A stretch of 64,000 bases of DNA from contig JADJQZ010000001.1 in assembly GCA_016712465.1 (NCBI GenBank), forward strand, positions 930,001-994,000. The letters are read 5' to 3'. The DNA comes from Candidatus Obscuribacter sp. Its GTDB lineage: Bacteria; Cyanobacteriota; Vampirovibrionia; Obscuribacterales; Obscuribacteraceae. Below, one piece after another: positions 7,528-15,142 of the stretch. A program made the position numbers and the translations under genes. The number at the start of each line of letters is the position of its first letter. Within the stretch, counting starts at the first letter, position 1. Below the pieces are notes generated by a model. The model ran no database searches, had not been told where the DNA came from, and was given only the letters and a program-made list of their open reading frames with translations.

Positions 7528-8520
7528 ATGGATCTATACGACATTACGATTATCGGCGGCGGGCCGACTGGTTTATTTGGTTCTTTCTATGCCGGTCTTA
7601 GAGGCCTGAAGGTAAAGGTGATTGACGTTCTGCCCGAACTTGGTGGGCAGCTCACCGCGCTTTATCCGGAGAAGTACGTTTATGACGTCGCCGGTCACCC
7701 CAAGATCCTGGCCAAGGATCTGGCTAAGAACCTGGCTACGCAAGCCTCTCTCTTCAAGCCCACGATTGTGCTCGGGGAGAAAGTGCTGGACCTGAAGAAG
7801 GGTGAGGACGGCAACTGGCAGATCGTCACAGACCAGGCCGACAATCACTATTCCAAAACTGTGCTGTTGGCTCTGGGCGCCGGTGCCTGCGTACCCAAGA
7901 AGCTTGATGCCGATTATCCGCGTGAACTGGAAGGCGAATGCATCTTCTATGCCGTGAAGAACAAAGAGAGATTCCGCGGTAAGAATGTGCTTATCATCGG
8001 CGGCGGCGACTCCGCAGTTGATTGGGCCAATGAATTCTCGGTTCTGGCCAACAAAGTCACCTTGATCCACAGACGCGACGGCTTCCGGGCCGTGCAGACT
8101 TCCGTGGAAGAGATGAAGCGTAATAAAGTCGACGTTAAGACCTTCTACGAATTGAAGGAAATCAAAACTACCGACAAGTCCGTAGAAGAAGCGATTATTT
8201 TCGATAACCGCACCGGTAAGGAAGAAACTCTCAAAGTCGACGCCATTGTCATCAACATCGGCTTCGTCATCAACCTGGACTTCCTTAAGAGCTGGGGATT
8301 GAAAATGGATGTTAACGCTATTTCAGTTAACGAAATGATGGAAACCAGTTTGCCTGGTGTTTATGCCGCCGGCGATATCGCCGCCCATACCGCCAAACTA
8401 AAGTTGATTGCCACCGGTGCCGCCGAGGCAGCGACCGCCGTCAATTTCGCTGTTACTTTCATCAATCCGTCCGCAAAAGCTTTCCCGGGTCACAGTTCGA
8501 ATCTGAACTTGAGTATTTAG
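7528..8520 (+). CDS. Ferredoxin/flavodoxin-NADP reductase, thioredoxin-reductase type (YumC-like)
   Basis: A flavoprotein of about 330 residues that passes electrons between NADPH and ferredoxin or flavodoxin. The FAD-binding motif is IIGGGPTGLFGSFYAG at the N-terminus and the NADPH-binding motif is VLIIGGGDSAVDWANEF near residue 155. The C-terminal FAD segment is LPGVYAAGDIAAH. The CxxC redox pair of true thioredoxin reductase is absent: the region after the NADPH motif has no CxxC, which fits the YumC group. ATG at 7528 gives the usual MDLYDITIIGGG start; an in-frame TTG at 7516 is an alternative. A GGAG lies upstream of both. It ends at a strong terminator. Confidence 0.93.
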   Translation: MDLYDITIIGGGPTGLFGSFYAGLRGLKVKVIDVLPELGGQLTALYPEKYVYDVAGHPKILAKDLAKNLATQASLFKPTIVLGEKVLDLKKGEDGNWQIVTDQADNHYSKTVLLALGAGACVPKKLDADYPRELEGECIFYAVKNKERFRGKNVLIIGGGDSAVDWANEFSVLANKVTLIHRRDGFRAVQTSVEEMKRNKVDVKTFYELKEIKTTDKSVEEAIIFDNRTGKEETLKVDAIVINIGFVINLDFLKSWGLKMDVNAISVNEMMETSLPGVYAAGDIAAHTAKLKLIATGAAEAATAVNFAVTFINPSAKAFPGHSSNLNLSI

Positions 8521-8541
8521 CTCGGGGTTTATAGCATTAAT

Positions 8542-8570
8542 GAAAAGGGTGGGCTCAGCCTACCCTTTTC
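8542..8570 (+). terminator. Rho-independent terminator
   Basis: GAAAAGGGTGGGC (8542-8554) pairs with GCCTACCCTTTTC (8558-8570), 13 pairs with one G-T, loop TCA, followed by CTTTGCTT. It ends the reductase transcript. Confidence 0.88.
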
Positions 8571-8682
8571 CTTTGCTTACCTGCGGTAATATCTAAGTAG
8601 CGTCTGAAACTTGTTTGACTGCTCCCGTCTAAAAAACGCCGGGGTCCATAGTTAACCTGTCAGTCGGGGAAGGAAGTTGATT

Positions 8683-9396
8683 GTGAGCCAGAGCGGAGAG
8701 AAAGCAATCGATGCGCGTGAACCGGATGCGTCGCCTTCTGAAGGGGAAGCAAAAGAGTCGGTGCGCCTCCTCATCGTCGAAGACCATTACATCACCAGGG
8801 TAGGTTTAAGGCTTGCACTTTCTCGCTATAGCGAGTTCCAGGTGGTAGCGGAGTGCGCCTCCGGTGACGAAGCTCTTAAGTTAGTATCGCAAGTCTCTCC
8901 CGATCTGGTTTTGATGGACATAGGGTTACCCGGCATAAGTGGAATTGAGGCGGCCGCGCTGATCAAGAACGACTTTCCTAATGTCAAGATCGTCATGCTC
9001 ACTTCCCACGAGACCGATGCCGATGTGGCGGCTGCTCTGGCTGCCAAATGTGACGGCTATTGTTTGAAGGAAGCTCAGGGCGACAGTTTGGCTGATGCCA
9101 TCAATGCCGTTATGCGCGGCAATATCTGGCTCGACCCGGGCATCGCCCGGCGGGTAGTTAAGGTATTCGTGGATAGTAAGGAAGGTGCGGCCAAGCCCAC
9201 TGAGAATCTTCTTTCCGCTAGAGAAATGCAGGTCTTGGCTCTGGTTGTGGAAGGTCTCAGTAATCAGGCTATAGGCGAGAAGCTCTGTATAAGCGCCGAG
9301 ACGGTCAAGACTCACATGCGTCGCTTGATGGAAAAACTCTCCGTTTCAGATCGCACCCAGGCGGCAGTGGTGGCCTTGCGCAAGGGCTTACTCTAA
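8683..9396 (+). CDS. NarL/LuxR-family response regulator
   Basis: A two-component transcription regulator of about 237 residues. The receiver domain (residues ~28-145) holds the acidic pair in LLIVEDH, the phosphoacceptor Asp in LVLMDIGLPGISG, Thr/Ser in VMLTSHE and Lys in CLKEAQG. The C-terminal LuxR-type helix-turn-helix reads LSAREMQVLALVVEGLSNQA, then ISAETVKTHMRRLMEKL. GTG at 8683 has AGGAAG at proper distance; a TTG at 8677 is also in frame. It converges on a REC-histidine kinase at 9419 with 22 bases between, a plausible partner. Its receiver closely resembles the receiver fused to a Ser/Thr kinase at 46574. Confidence 0.93.
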   Translation: MSQSGEKAIDAREPDASPSEGEAKESVRLLIVEDHYITRVGLRLALSRYSEFQVVAECASGDEALKLVSQVSPDLVLMDIGLPGISGIEAAALIKNDFPNVKIVMLTSHETDADVAAALAAKCDGYCLKEAQGDSLADAINAVMRGNIWLDPGIARRVVKVFVDSKEGAAKPTENLLSAREMQVLALVVEGLSNQAIGEKLCISAETVKTHMRRLMEKLSVSDRTQAAVVALRKGLL

Positions 9397-9418
9397 ATAA
9401 TTCCGAGAAGAAGTTTCT

Positions 9419-10591
9419 CTAGATGCTCTCTCTGCTTTCTTTCGGTGCGGAGGCTTTGGTAGCTTGTTCTTTGACCACAGGGATTTTGAGAGAAAGAGTG
9501 GTGCCTTCTTCTTCGCTACTTTTGCAGGTGAGATTGCCGCTGTGCAACTGCGCGATGCGATGACAAAGGTAAAGCCCCAGACCCGTGTTGGCTACATAAG
9601 TTTTCCCTGGGATGCCCTGCCAAAACTTTCGGAATAATGTTTTCTGAATGCCTTCCGGTAGGGTGGGACCAGTATTGTGAAAGTCGATGGACAGTTTGTC
9701 CTGAGCATTGTGGAGTTTTATTGTAATGGGACTCAGTCCGTCACCGTATTTGATGGCGTTGTCGAGCAGATTGGCGAAAAGTTGTTCCAGTGCTTCTGGA
9801 TCACCTACGATAGAGAGATTGGCCGGGAGATTGGCCCGGTCGATTTGGATTTCGACGTTTAGATTATTGGTTATTTGCCTAACGCACTTGGTCAGCAGTT
9901 TTAGGGGTTCCAGCGGACGAAGCACTAGTTTAAGGGCGTTGGTTTCATATTTGTAGATTTCCAGAAGCTTGTTAATCAGTTGCAATTGCTTCTGAGTAGA
10001 GTCTCGCAAAGACTGCAATACGGATAACTGCGTTTCGTTCAAGTCTCCCAGTTGCTTGGCGAGCAAGGCTTCCAATACTTTCTCGCTGCCCAAGACTGGA
10101 ACTTTCAAGTCGTGGGCGAGCATGGCTGTAAAGTCTTGAATGGCTGCCATTCTCAATCGCTGTTCTTCGGATTTGTGTCTCTCTACGGCGTAGCGGATAC
10201 TTCTCACCAGGGAGTCTTTGGTGATGAATTGTTTGACCAGATAATCCTGGGCGCCGCGGGAAAGGGCTTCAAGACCCAGACTCTCACTGTCGATTCCGGT
10301 TAAAACTAGAATTGGACAGCTAATTGCCAGGTCGCCGAGCTTATCAAGGGTGCTCAGTCCCTGGGTTTCACGTAAGTTTAGATCCAGTACCACTATATGC
10401 GGTGGCTCAAGTTCAATCGCATCTGTGGCTTCATCCATGGTATGGACGGTGCTGATCTCGAAGAGGCAATTTTCTTGGCGCGACAGCAATTCCTTAGTGA
10501 AGCGGCAGTAATAAGGGTCGTCGTCAATCATTAGCACCTTTATTACAGGCAACGGTACTGTCGATGCATCAATTTTATTCTCGGACGACAT
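9419..10591 (-). CDS. Receiver-histidine kinase (REC-HisKA-HATPase)
   Basis: A 390-residue soluble signalling protein. The N-terminal receiver (residues ~17-135) has acidic MIDDDP and phosphoacceptor Asp70 in IVVLDLNLRE. The kinase follows: phosphoacceptor His160 in the H-box AMLAHDLKVPV, an N-box around NLLDNAIKYGD, and the glycine box NTGLGLYLCHRIA. The receiver-first order, without a membrane part, suggests that it takes input from another kinase and relays it. The ATG has GAGG upstream. The gene is convergent with the NarL-type regulator. Confidence 0.92.
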   Translation of the reverse strand: MSSENKIDASTVPLPVIKVLMIDDDPYYCRFTKELLSRQENCLFEISTVHTMDEATDAIELEPPHIVVLDLNLRETQGLSTLDKLGDLAISCPILVLTGIDSESLGLEALSRGAQDYLVKQFITKDSLVRSIRYAVERHKSEEQRLRMAAIQDFTAMLAHDLKVPVLGSEKVLEALLAKQLGDLNETQLSVLQSLRDSTQKQLQLINKLLEIYKYETNALKLVLRPLEPLKLLTKCVRQITNNLNVEIQIDRANLPANLSIVGDPEALEQLFANLLDNAIKYGDGLSPITIKLHNAQDKLSIDFHNTGPTLPEGIQKTLFRKFWQGIPGKTYVANTGLGLYLCHRIAQLHSGNLTCKSSEEEGTTLSLKIPVVKEQATKASAPKESRESI

Positions 10592-10701
10592 GGCGTGATA
10601 CCTCGGCTTTCGTCAAGCTCTATCTTAAGTATTACCCATCTTTATTCAAGTGATATAAATATCGGCCTTGGATTCTTTCGATAAACGAAGGACATTGAGA
10701 A

Positions 10702-13440
10702 TTAATTTTGCCCGGGGGCTAGCTCAATATCCGAAAGAAGTGTCTGTACGGCCTGTAGCAAATCTTCCTGTCCGGCACTTCGTTTACTCAAATGCCTGGT
10801 TAAACCCAAGGTGAGTTCTTGCTTCTGTTCCCGACTCAAGTCCTGTCCAGTGTAAATAATTAGCGGCGTAGCTTTTCGTTCGCCCTCTTTGAGGGCGCCA
10901 AGAATTTCAAAGGCATTCAACTGGGGAAGGTTGACGTCGAGAATGATTAAATTGGGTTGTTCATCTTTGGCCAGGCGCAAGGCGGTCAGACCGTCGTTAG
11001 CTAATACGCAGGCCATGCCCAGTGATACAAGTTGGGTCTCAATCACTTTACAGAGCCCAGGATCGTCATCCACAACAAGGATGCGCTTGCCGGCGGAGGG
11101 TTTTGTAGCACGCACCACCGCCCGGGTCAGCTCTTCTTCCGTGAAGGGTTTTCTCAGCCAGTCCAGAACCCTTGCTGATCCTTTTTGAATGGTCGGTCGG
11201 AAATGTCTCTTGCCGGAGTCTGTCTGTCCGTTATTGCCTTCGGGGTCTCCATATCCATCAGGGGGGGCTTCTTCGCCGGAAATGACGATGATGGGGATAT
11301 CTTTCGTTTTGCCTTCAGCCTTGATTTCTTCGATTAGACTCAGTCCGTTGCCATCCGGTAGTCTTACGTCGAGCAGAATGACGCTAGGCGAATTTTTCAG
11401 ACAAATTCTAGCTTCAGCCAGGTTGAAGGCCTGCTCAACTCTGTAGCCGGCATTTGTTAAACAATGGGTCAAGACCGTGGATAGGCCCTGGTCATCTTCC
11501 ACCAGCAATACAGATCTTGGCAGGACAGGCAGATCGGTTTTGGCCGGCGGTGCCGACGCGGTTGTATTACTGTCTTGTGCTAACGGTAACTCGAACCAGA
11601 AGCAACTGCCCTGGCCAGGGCTGCTATCTACTCCGATTGAGCCTTTGTGCTGTTCTACGATGGCTTTAGATATGGCCAGTCCAAGTCCGGTTCCACCTTT
11701 CTCTCGGCTATCAGAGGCATCCAGTTGCTGAAATTTCTCGAAGAGCTTAACTTTGTCGGCCTCGGCGATACCCGGACCCCTGTCGTAGACGGAGAAGCGT
11801 ACGGTTGCTTCTCCTGTCTTGGCCGGTGTCTCTCCCTTGCTTACCTTTACCAAAACAGATTGGCCCGGAGGTGAGAATTTGATTCCGTTGGCCACAAGGT
11901 TGGTAAGAACTTGTGTGGCTTTATCCCGGTCTGCCCTGACCAGTCTCTCAAAGGAGTGTTCGGCGCTGACGGATACTTCTGCTTCTTCCGCCATGCCGGT
12001 CAGAGCTTGCAGGCAGCTTTCCACCAGCTCCCTGGTGCTTGTGGGCTCAAAGTCCATGTCCATTTTGCCAGCTTCAATCTTCTTCAGGTCAAGCATATCG
12101 TTAATGAGGCGAATCAGCCGGTCTGCGCTAGCCCTTGCTACCTGCACCAGTTCTTGCGCTTCGCCTGAACCCGGCTCGACTATACCACCTTCAATCAGCC
12201 CCAGAACGGCTCTTATTGATGTGAGAGGAGTTCTCAGCTCATGGGAGACGATGGAGTAAAACTCCGCCACTCTCTTTTCTGCCAGCTTTCTGTCGGTTAT
12301 ATCTCTCAAAATTACCGAGCATCCCAGTATTTGATGGTTCTCGTCCATCACGGGCGCCATGGTTATGGAAACGTCGATGCACTTGCCCTGGCCGTTCAGA
12401 ATTTCAGTGTCTACCGGCTTCTTCAAGATACCGGCGGTGGCGTCCCTGAATAGTTCTTCCTGCTCTTGCCTTCTGCCTTCGGGGATCAGGCTCAGGTAAG
12501 GAAAACCAATCAGGTGCTCAGACTGATAGCCCACCAGAATTTCGGCGGCATTGTTCCATGAACTCAAAGTGCCGTCCAGGTTGACGCCCACTATGGCATC
12601 TCCACTGGATTGAACCAGGTAGGCTAGATGTTCGTTCTCCGCCTCAGTGGCACGCTTGTCCAGGAAGTCCGCCAGTTGGCCGGCAACGGCCTTGAGCATT
12701 TGCTGGTCTGCCTCGTCGATGGAGCCCCCGGCCTCTGTGTATACCTCCATTCGGGCCATCAAGCCGCCTTTCATATTTGATTCGATGGGAAGCTTGAGGC
12801 AGAGCATCAGGTCGTCACTGCTGCCGGATGGCTGTTCTCTGTTGCTGCGGCAAAAAAAGCGCAGAGTTTTTCTCTGGGTTTCGTTTTCTTCCGTTGAATC
12901 GCTGGGCTTAGTTTTGGTAAAGCGACTTCCTGCTTCGTATTCTTTCAAGACTATCGAATAACGAACACTCATGGTCAGACCGCTGATAAGTGCGTTCATA
13001 AGCTCTGCTGCAGCTTCGCCCAGGTTCTTTGCGTTAGATAAAACTGCTGCCACACGGTAGTCTGTGGAAGCTCGCATCTGGCTTTCCTTCAATTGCCGGG
13101 TCTTCAGTTCAACGACCCTCTCAACACTTTCGCGAGTTTCGGTCAGTTCAGCCTGCTTGCGGCTTATCTCGCGCATTTCGTCAAGATTTTGGTTTATCAA
13201 TTTGAACAGGAAGTATACTTCGAAGATGACCCACCAGGCATGCTCAATCCAGCGCCAGGGCTCTATGATGTTGACGCCGTAAATTGACATGGGGAAAAAA
13301 ATGCCTCTGGCGATGTGGTCGATCACCACCACGGCTGAAGCGTAGACTAGAACCGATCTGTCACGGTAGAAACTCAAAAAAGCCAGTGATCCGAAGATAA
13401 GGAAATGACTTTCAATGCGACCGCCGGTTAAATGAATCAA
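10702..13440 (-). CDS. Hybrid histidine kinase, C-terminal part of a split gene
   Basis: 912 residues: membrane segments (1-90), a GAF-like region (~125-265), a PAS domain (~270-390, LVQSSGDAIVGVNLDGTLSSW), HisKA with IVSHELRTPLTS, HATPase with TNLVANGIKFS and GGTGLGLAISKAI, then two receivers (SVLLVEDDQG with ILLDVRLPDG; RILVVDDDPG with IILDVNLPQ). The first receiver has an unusual Gly/Asp-rich insert of about 25 residues before LRKPF. The only upstream start is a TTG inside a hydrophobic helix with no ribosome site. The frame just before it continues the sensor encoded at 13437-13775. I read the two as one gene broken by a missing base. The whole would be about 1025 residues. Confidence 0.88.
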   Translation of the reverse strand: MIHLTGGRIESHFLIFGSLAFLSFYRDRSVLVYASAVVVIDHIARGIFFPMSIYGVNIIEPWRWIEHAWWVIFEVYFLFKLINQNLDEMREISRKQAELTETRESVERVVELKTRQLKESQMRASTDYRVAAVLSNAKNLGEAAAELMNALISGLTMSVRYSIVLKEYEAGSRFTKTKPSDSTEENETQRKTLRFFCRSNREQPSGSSDDLMLCLKLPIESNMKGGLMARMEVYTEAGGSIDEADQQMLKAVAGQLADFLDKRATEAENEHLAYLVQSSGDAIVGVNLDGTLSSWNNAAEILVGYQSEHLIGFPYLSLIPEGRRQEQEELFRDATAGILKKPVDTEILNGQGKCIDVSITMAPVMDENHQILGCSVILRDITDRKLAEKRVAEFYSIVSHELRTPLTSIRAVLGLIEGGIVEPGSGEAQELVQVARASADRLIRLINDMLDLKKIEAGKMDMDFEPTSTRELVESCLQALTGMAEEAEVSVSAEHSFERLVRADRDKATQVLTNLVANGIKFSPPGQSVLVKVSKGETPAKTGEATVRFSVYDRGPGIAEADKVKLFEKFQQLDASDSREKGGTGLGLAISKAIVEQHKGSIGVDSSPGQGSCFWFELPLAQDSNTTASAPPAKTDLPVLPRSVLLVEDDQGLSTVLTHCLTNAGYRVEQAFNLAEARICLKNSPSVILLDVRLPDGNGLSLIEEIKAEGKTKDIPIIVISGEEAPPDGYGDPEGNNGQTDSGKRHFRPTIQKGSARVLDWLRKPFTEEELTRAVVRATKPSAGKRILVVDDDPGLCKVIETQLVSLGMACVLANDGLTALRLAKDEQPNLIILDVNLPQLNAFEILGALKEGERKATPLIIYTGQDLSREQKQELTLGLTRHLSKRSAGQEDLLQAVQTLLSDIELAPGQN

Positions 13441-13775
13441 GAGCGCGCCCAGAGCATCTGTCCAATAGCGATTGAATTTCTTGTGCTCAGCCGGCCTGGC
13501 CGTTTGAGGGCCAAGTAGATCGGTCGGGCTAGAATCAGCCCACCCAGCAAGATCGCCGTGTAGACATGGATGTGCACGTCGCTATAGGCGCCATACCAGG
13601 TGCGGGGCGAAACAACCAGCGCCACAAGCAAACCTGCTATCCACTCGCAGATGAGCAGGTTGGCAAAGAGATGGTCTGTCCGGGCGTGTACAGCACCCAA
13701 CATCTCATGGAAGAGTTTCTGGCTCTTGCTCTCAATCTCTTTGTCTATCACCTGTTTGATAGCCTCTTCAGTCAT
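13437..13775 (-). CDS. Hybrid histidine kinase, N-terminal membrane sensor part of a split gene
   Basis: 112 residues with two hydrophobic segments (LFANLLICEWIAGLLVALVV and HVYTAILLGGLILARPIYLAL). It ends IAIGQMLWARS then TGA. One base added after the Trp codon would join it to ALLIHLTGGRIE, the start of the next frame, making a continuous multi-pass sensor. The ATG overlaps the stop of the upstream redoxin gene (ATGA). The break is at a GGG run (13448-13450 on the minus strand). It could be an assembly error, a true frameshift mutation or, less likely, a working two-subunit split. Confidence 0.8.
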   Translation of the reverse strand: MTEEAIKQVIDKEIESKSQKLFHEMLGAVHARTDHLFANLLICEWIAGLLVALVVSPRTWYGAYSDVHIHVYTAILLGGLILARPIYLALKRPGRLSTRNSIAIGQMLWARS

Positions 13776-14497
13776 TTTGTAAAGCTGAGCTCCCTGATTG
13801 ACTTTCCAGGGGGAATTGTTTTGTTTGCTCTGTCAGAGAGTGCTGAAGTTTCACTTAACTGCTCTGAGTCGTGCAAGAGTGGACAACCGAAGATAGGGCA
13901 GACGTAGGTTCCTTCAGCAGTTGCTTTCACGCCTGGCTGAATTTCCACACCTGTCGATTTCTTCCCGGAGTTTACAGACGAGATGATTTCGAGCATGTCT
14001 TTGCCGGCGCTATCTCCTTGGTGTCCCCGCCCCGGTGTGATTCCACCGCAGAACCGCAAGTGGCCGCTTTTGTCATAAAGCAGAACTTCTCCCGATGTAA
14101 CAGCTTTGAAGTTTCTGGTTTCCCGGGCATTTTTGTCGGTGATTAAGGTGAGACCAGGTATTGATCTTAAGCGATCCAGCGCCTCCGTGTTAGCGAACTC
14201 CGGGGGCGCTCCCGCAGGAATCGTCAAAACTGCAATGACCTGTGTTTCCCTCAGGCGCGGTACTAGTCTGGCCAGCTCAGAAATGGTAGCTGCACTGCAG
14301 GGGCACTTGGGATGGAGAAAGACCAGCAGAATTTGCTTGTCCAGGGGCTTTTCAAGTTTGCTCGAGCGCGGCCAGGTTTGCGGTGGGTCCGGTGCCGGTC
14401 CGGCCCGGCTGTGATAGTCCAGTAAAATGGCGAAGCCCGCCAGCACAGGCATTAGCCAGAGAATTGTGAAAAGCAAGCTCTTCTTATTTGCGCGCAT
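13772..14497 (-). CDS. Membrane-anchored thioredoxin-fold protein (RedB-like)
   Basis: About 241 residues; ATG at 14497 has GAGG 8 bases upstream (an in-frame GTG lies 9 bases earlier). One N-terminal membrane helix (LLFTILWLMPVLAGFAILL) anchors an extracytoplasmic redoxin-like domain. The candidate active site is FLHPKCPCSAATISEL, where C-P-C replaces the usual CxxC. A later VLLYDKSGHLRFCGGIT resembles the cis-side strand of TlpA/peroxiredoxin-like proteins. The C-terminus carries two more Cys (TYVCPIFGCPLL). Its stop overlaps the start of the sensor part of the hybrid kinase, so the two are co-translated. I infer that it feeds a thiol or redox state to that kinase. Confidence 0.75.
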   Translation of the reverse strand: MRANKKSLLFTILWLMPVLAGFAILLDYHSRAGPAPDPPQTWPRSSKLEKPLDKQILLVFLHPKCPCSAATISELARLVPRLRETQVIAVLTIPAGAPPEFANTEALDRLRSIPGLTLITDKNARETRNFKAVTSGEVLLYDKSGHLRFCGGITPGRGHQGDSAGKDMLEIISSVNSGKKSTGVEIQPGVKATAEGTYVCPIFGCPLLHDSEQLSETSALSDRANKTIPPGKSIRELSFTK

Positions 14498-14554
14498 GAG
14501 TTTCACCTCAAAGGTTGCTTTGCTCTTCCCTGTTGCGCCTTGAGGTTGCCGCTC

Positions 14555-14935
14555 TCAATCGCCGCTGCCCAGTAAAGATCTGATTTCATCTGGCAGCGTC
14601 ATGGGATTGAAGGGTTTGGAAATGACGCCGGCCGCTCCTAATTGGGAATAACTTTCCATTTCTTGCCTTTGCACCTTGGCGGTCATGAAAATTACCGGTG
14701 TTTTGAAATCACCACTGGCGTCTTTCAGTTTCTTAAATGTGGTTGGACCATCCATTCCGGGCATCATTACATCGAGGAGAATAACATCTGGCTTGAACTC
14801 ATTCACCAACGTCAGCGCCGTCACTCCCGAGTCGGCCATGGCGACTTCCCATTTCCCCACTCGTTTCAAGGTCACCTCGGCTACCTTCCTGATGGATGCA
14901 TCATCGTCAACCATCATGACCTTTTCGATTTTCAT
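14555..14935 (-). CDS. Single-domain response regulator (receiver only)
   Basis: 126 residues from ATG 14935, all one receiver domain. Acidic cluster MMVDDDASIR, phosphoacceptor Asp in DVILLDVMMPGMDG, Thr in VIFMTAK and Lys in VISKPFNP are all present, so it should be phosphorylatable. There is no output domain; such proteins relay phosphate or bind partners. It lies 57 bases upstream of the redoxin-hybrid-kinase operon on the same strand and may be co-transcribed with it. Confidence 0.9.
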   Translation of the reverse strand: MKIEKVMMVDDDASIRKVAEVTLKRVGKWEVAMADSGVTALTLVNEFKPDVILLDVMMPGMDGPTTFKKLKDASGDFKTPVIFMTAKVQRQEMESYSQLGAAGVISKPFNPMTLPDEIRSLLGSGD

Positions 14936-15142
14936 TTTCTTGGTTTGCCTCAGATAGGGCACACTATTTATGTTCCCACCTTAGTAGATACCACCGTATC
15001 CCCCGTTCTGGTGATAGTAAACTGATCTGATAGAGAGAATGATGGTATGGTCAGGCCTGTTAAAGATTCAAGCTAGAAGCATCGCTGCATCTATTGCAAT
15101 TTCAGCCTTTGAGTTTTTTGTTGTTATGTATCTAAATTTGTT

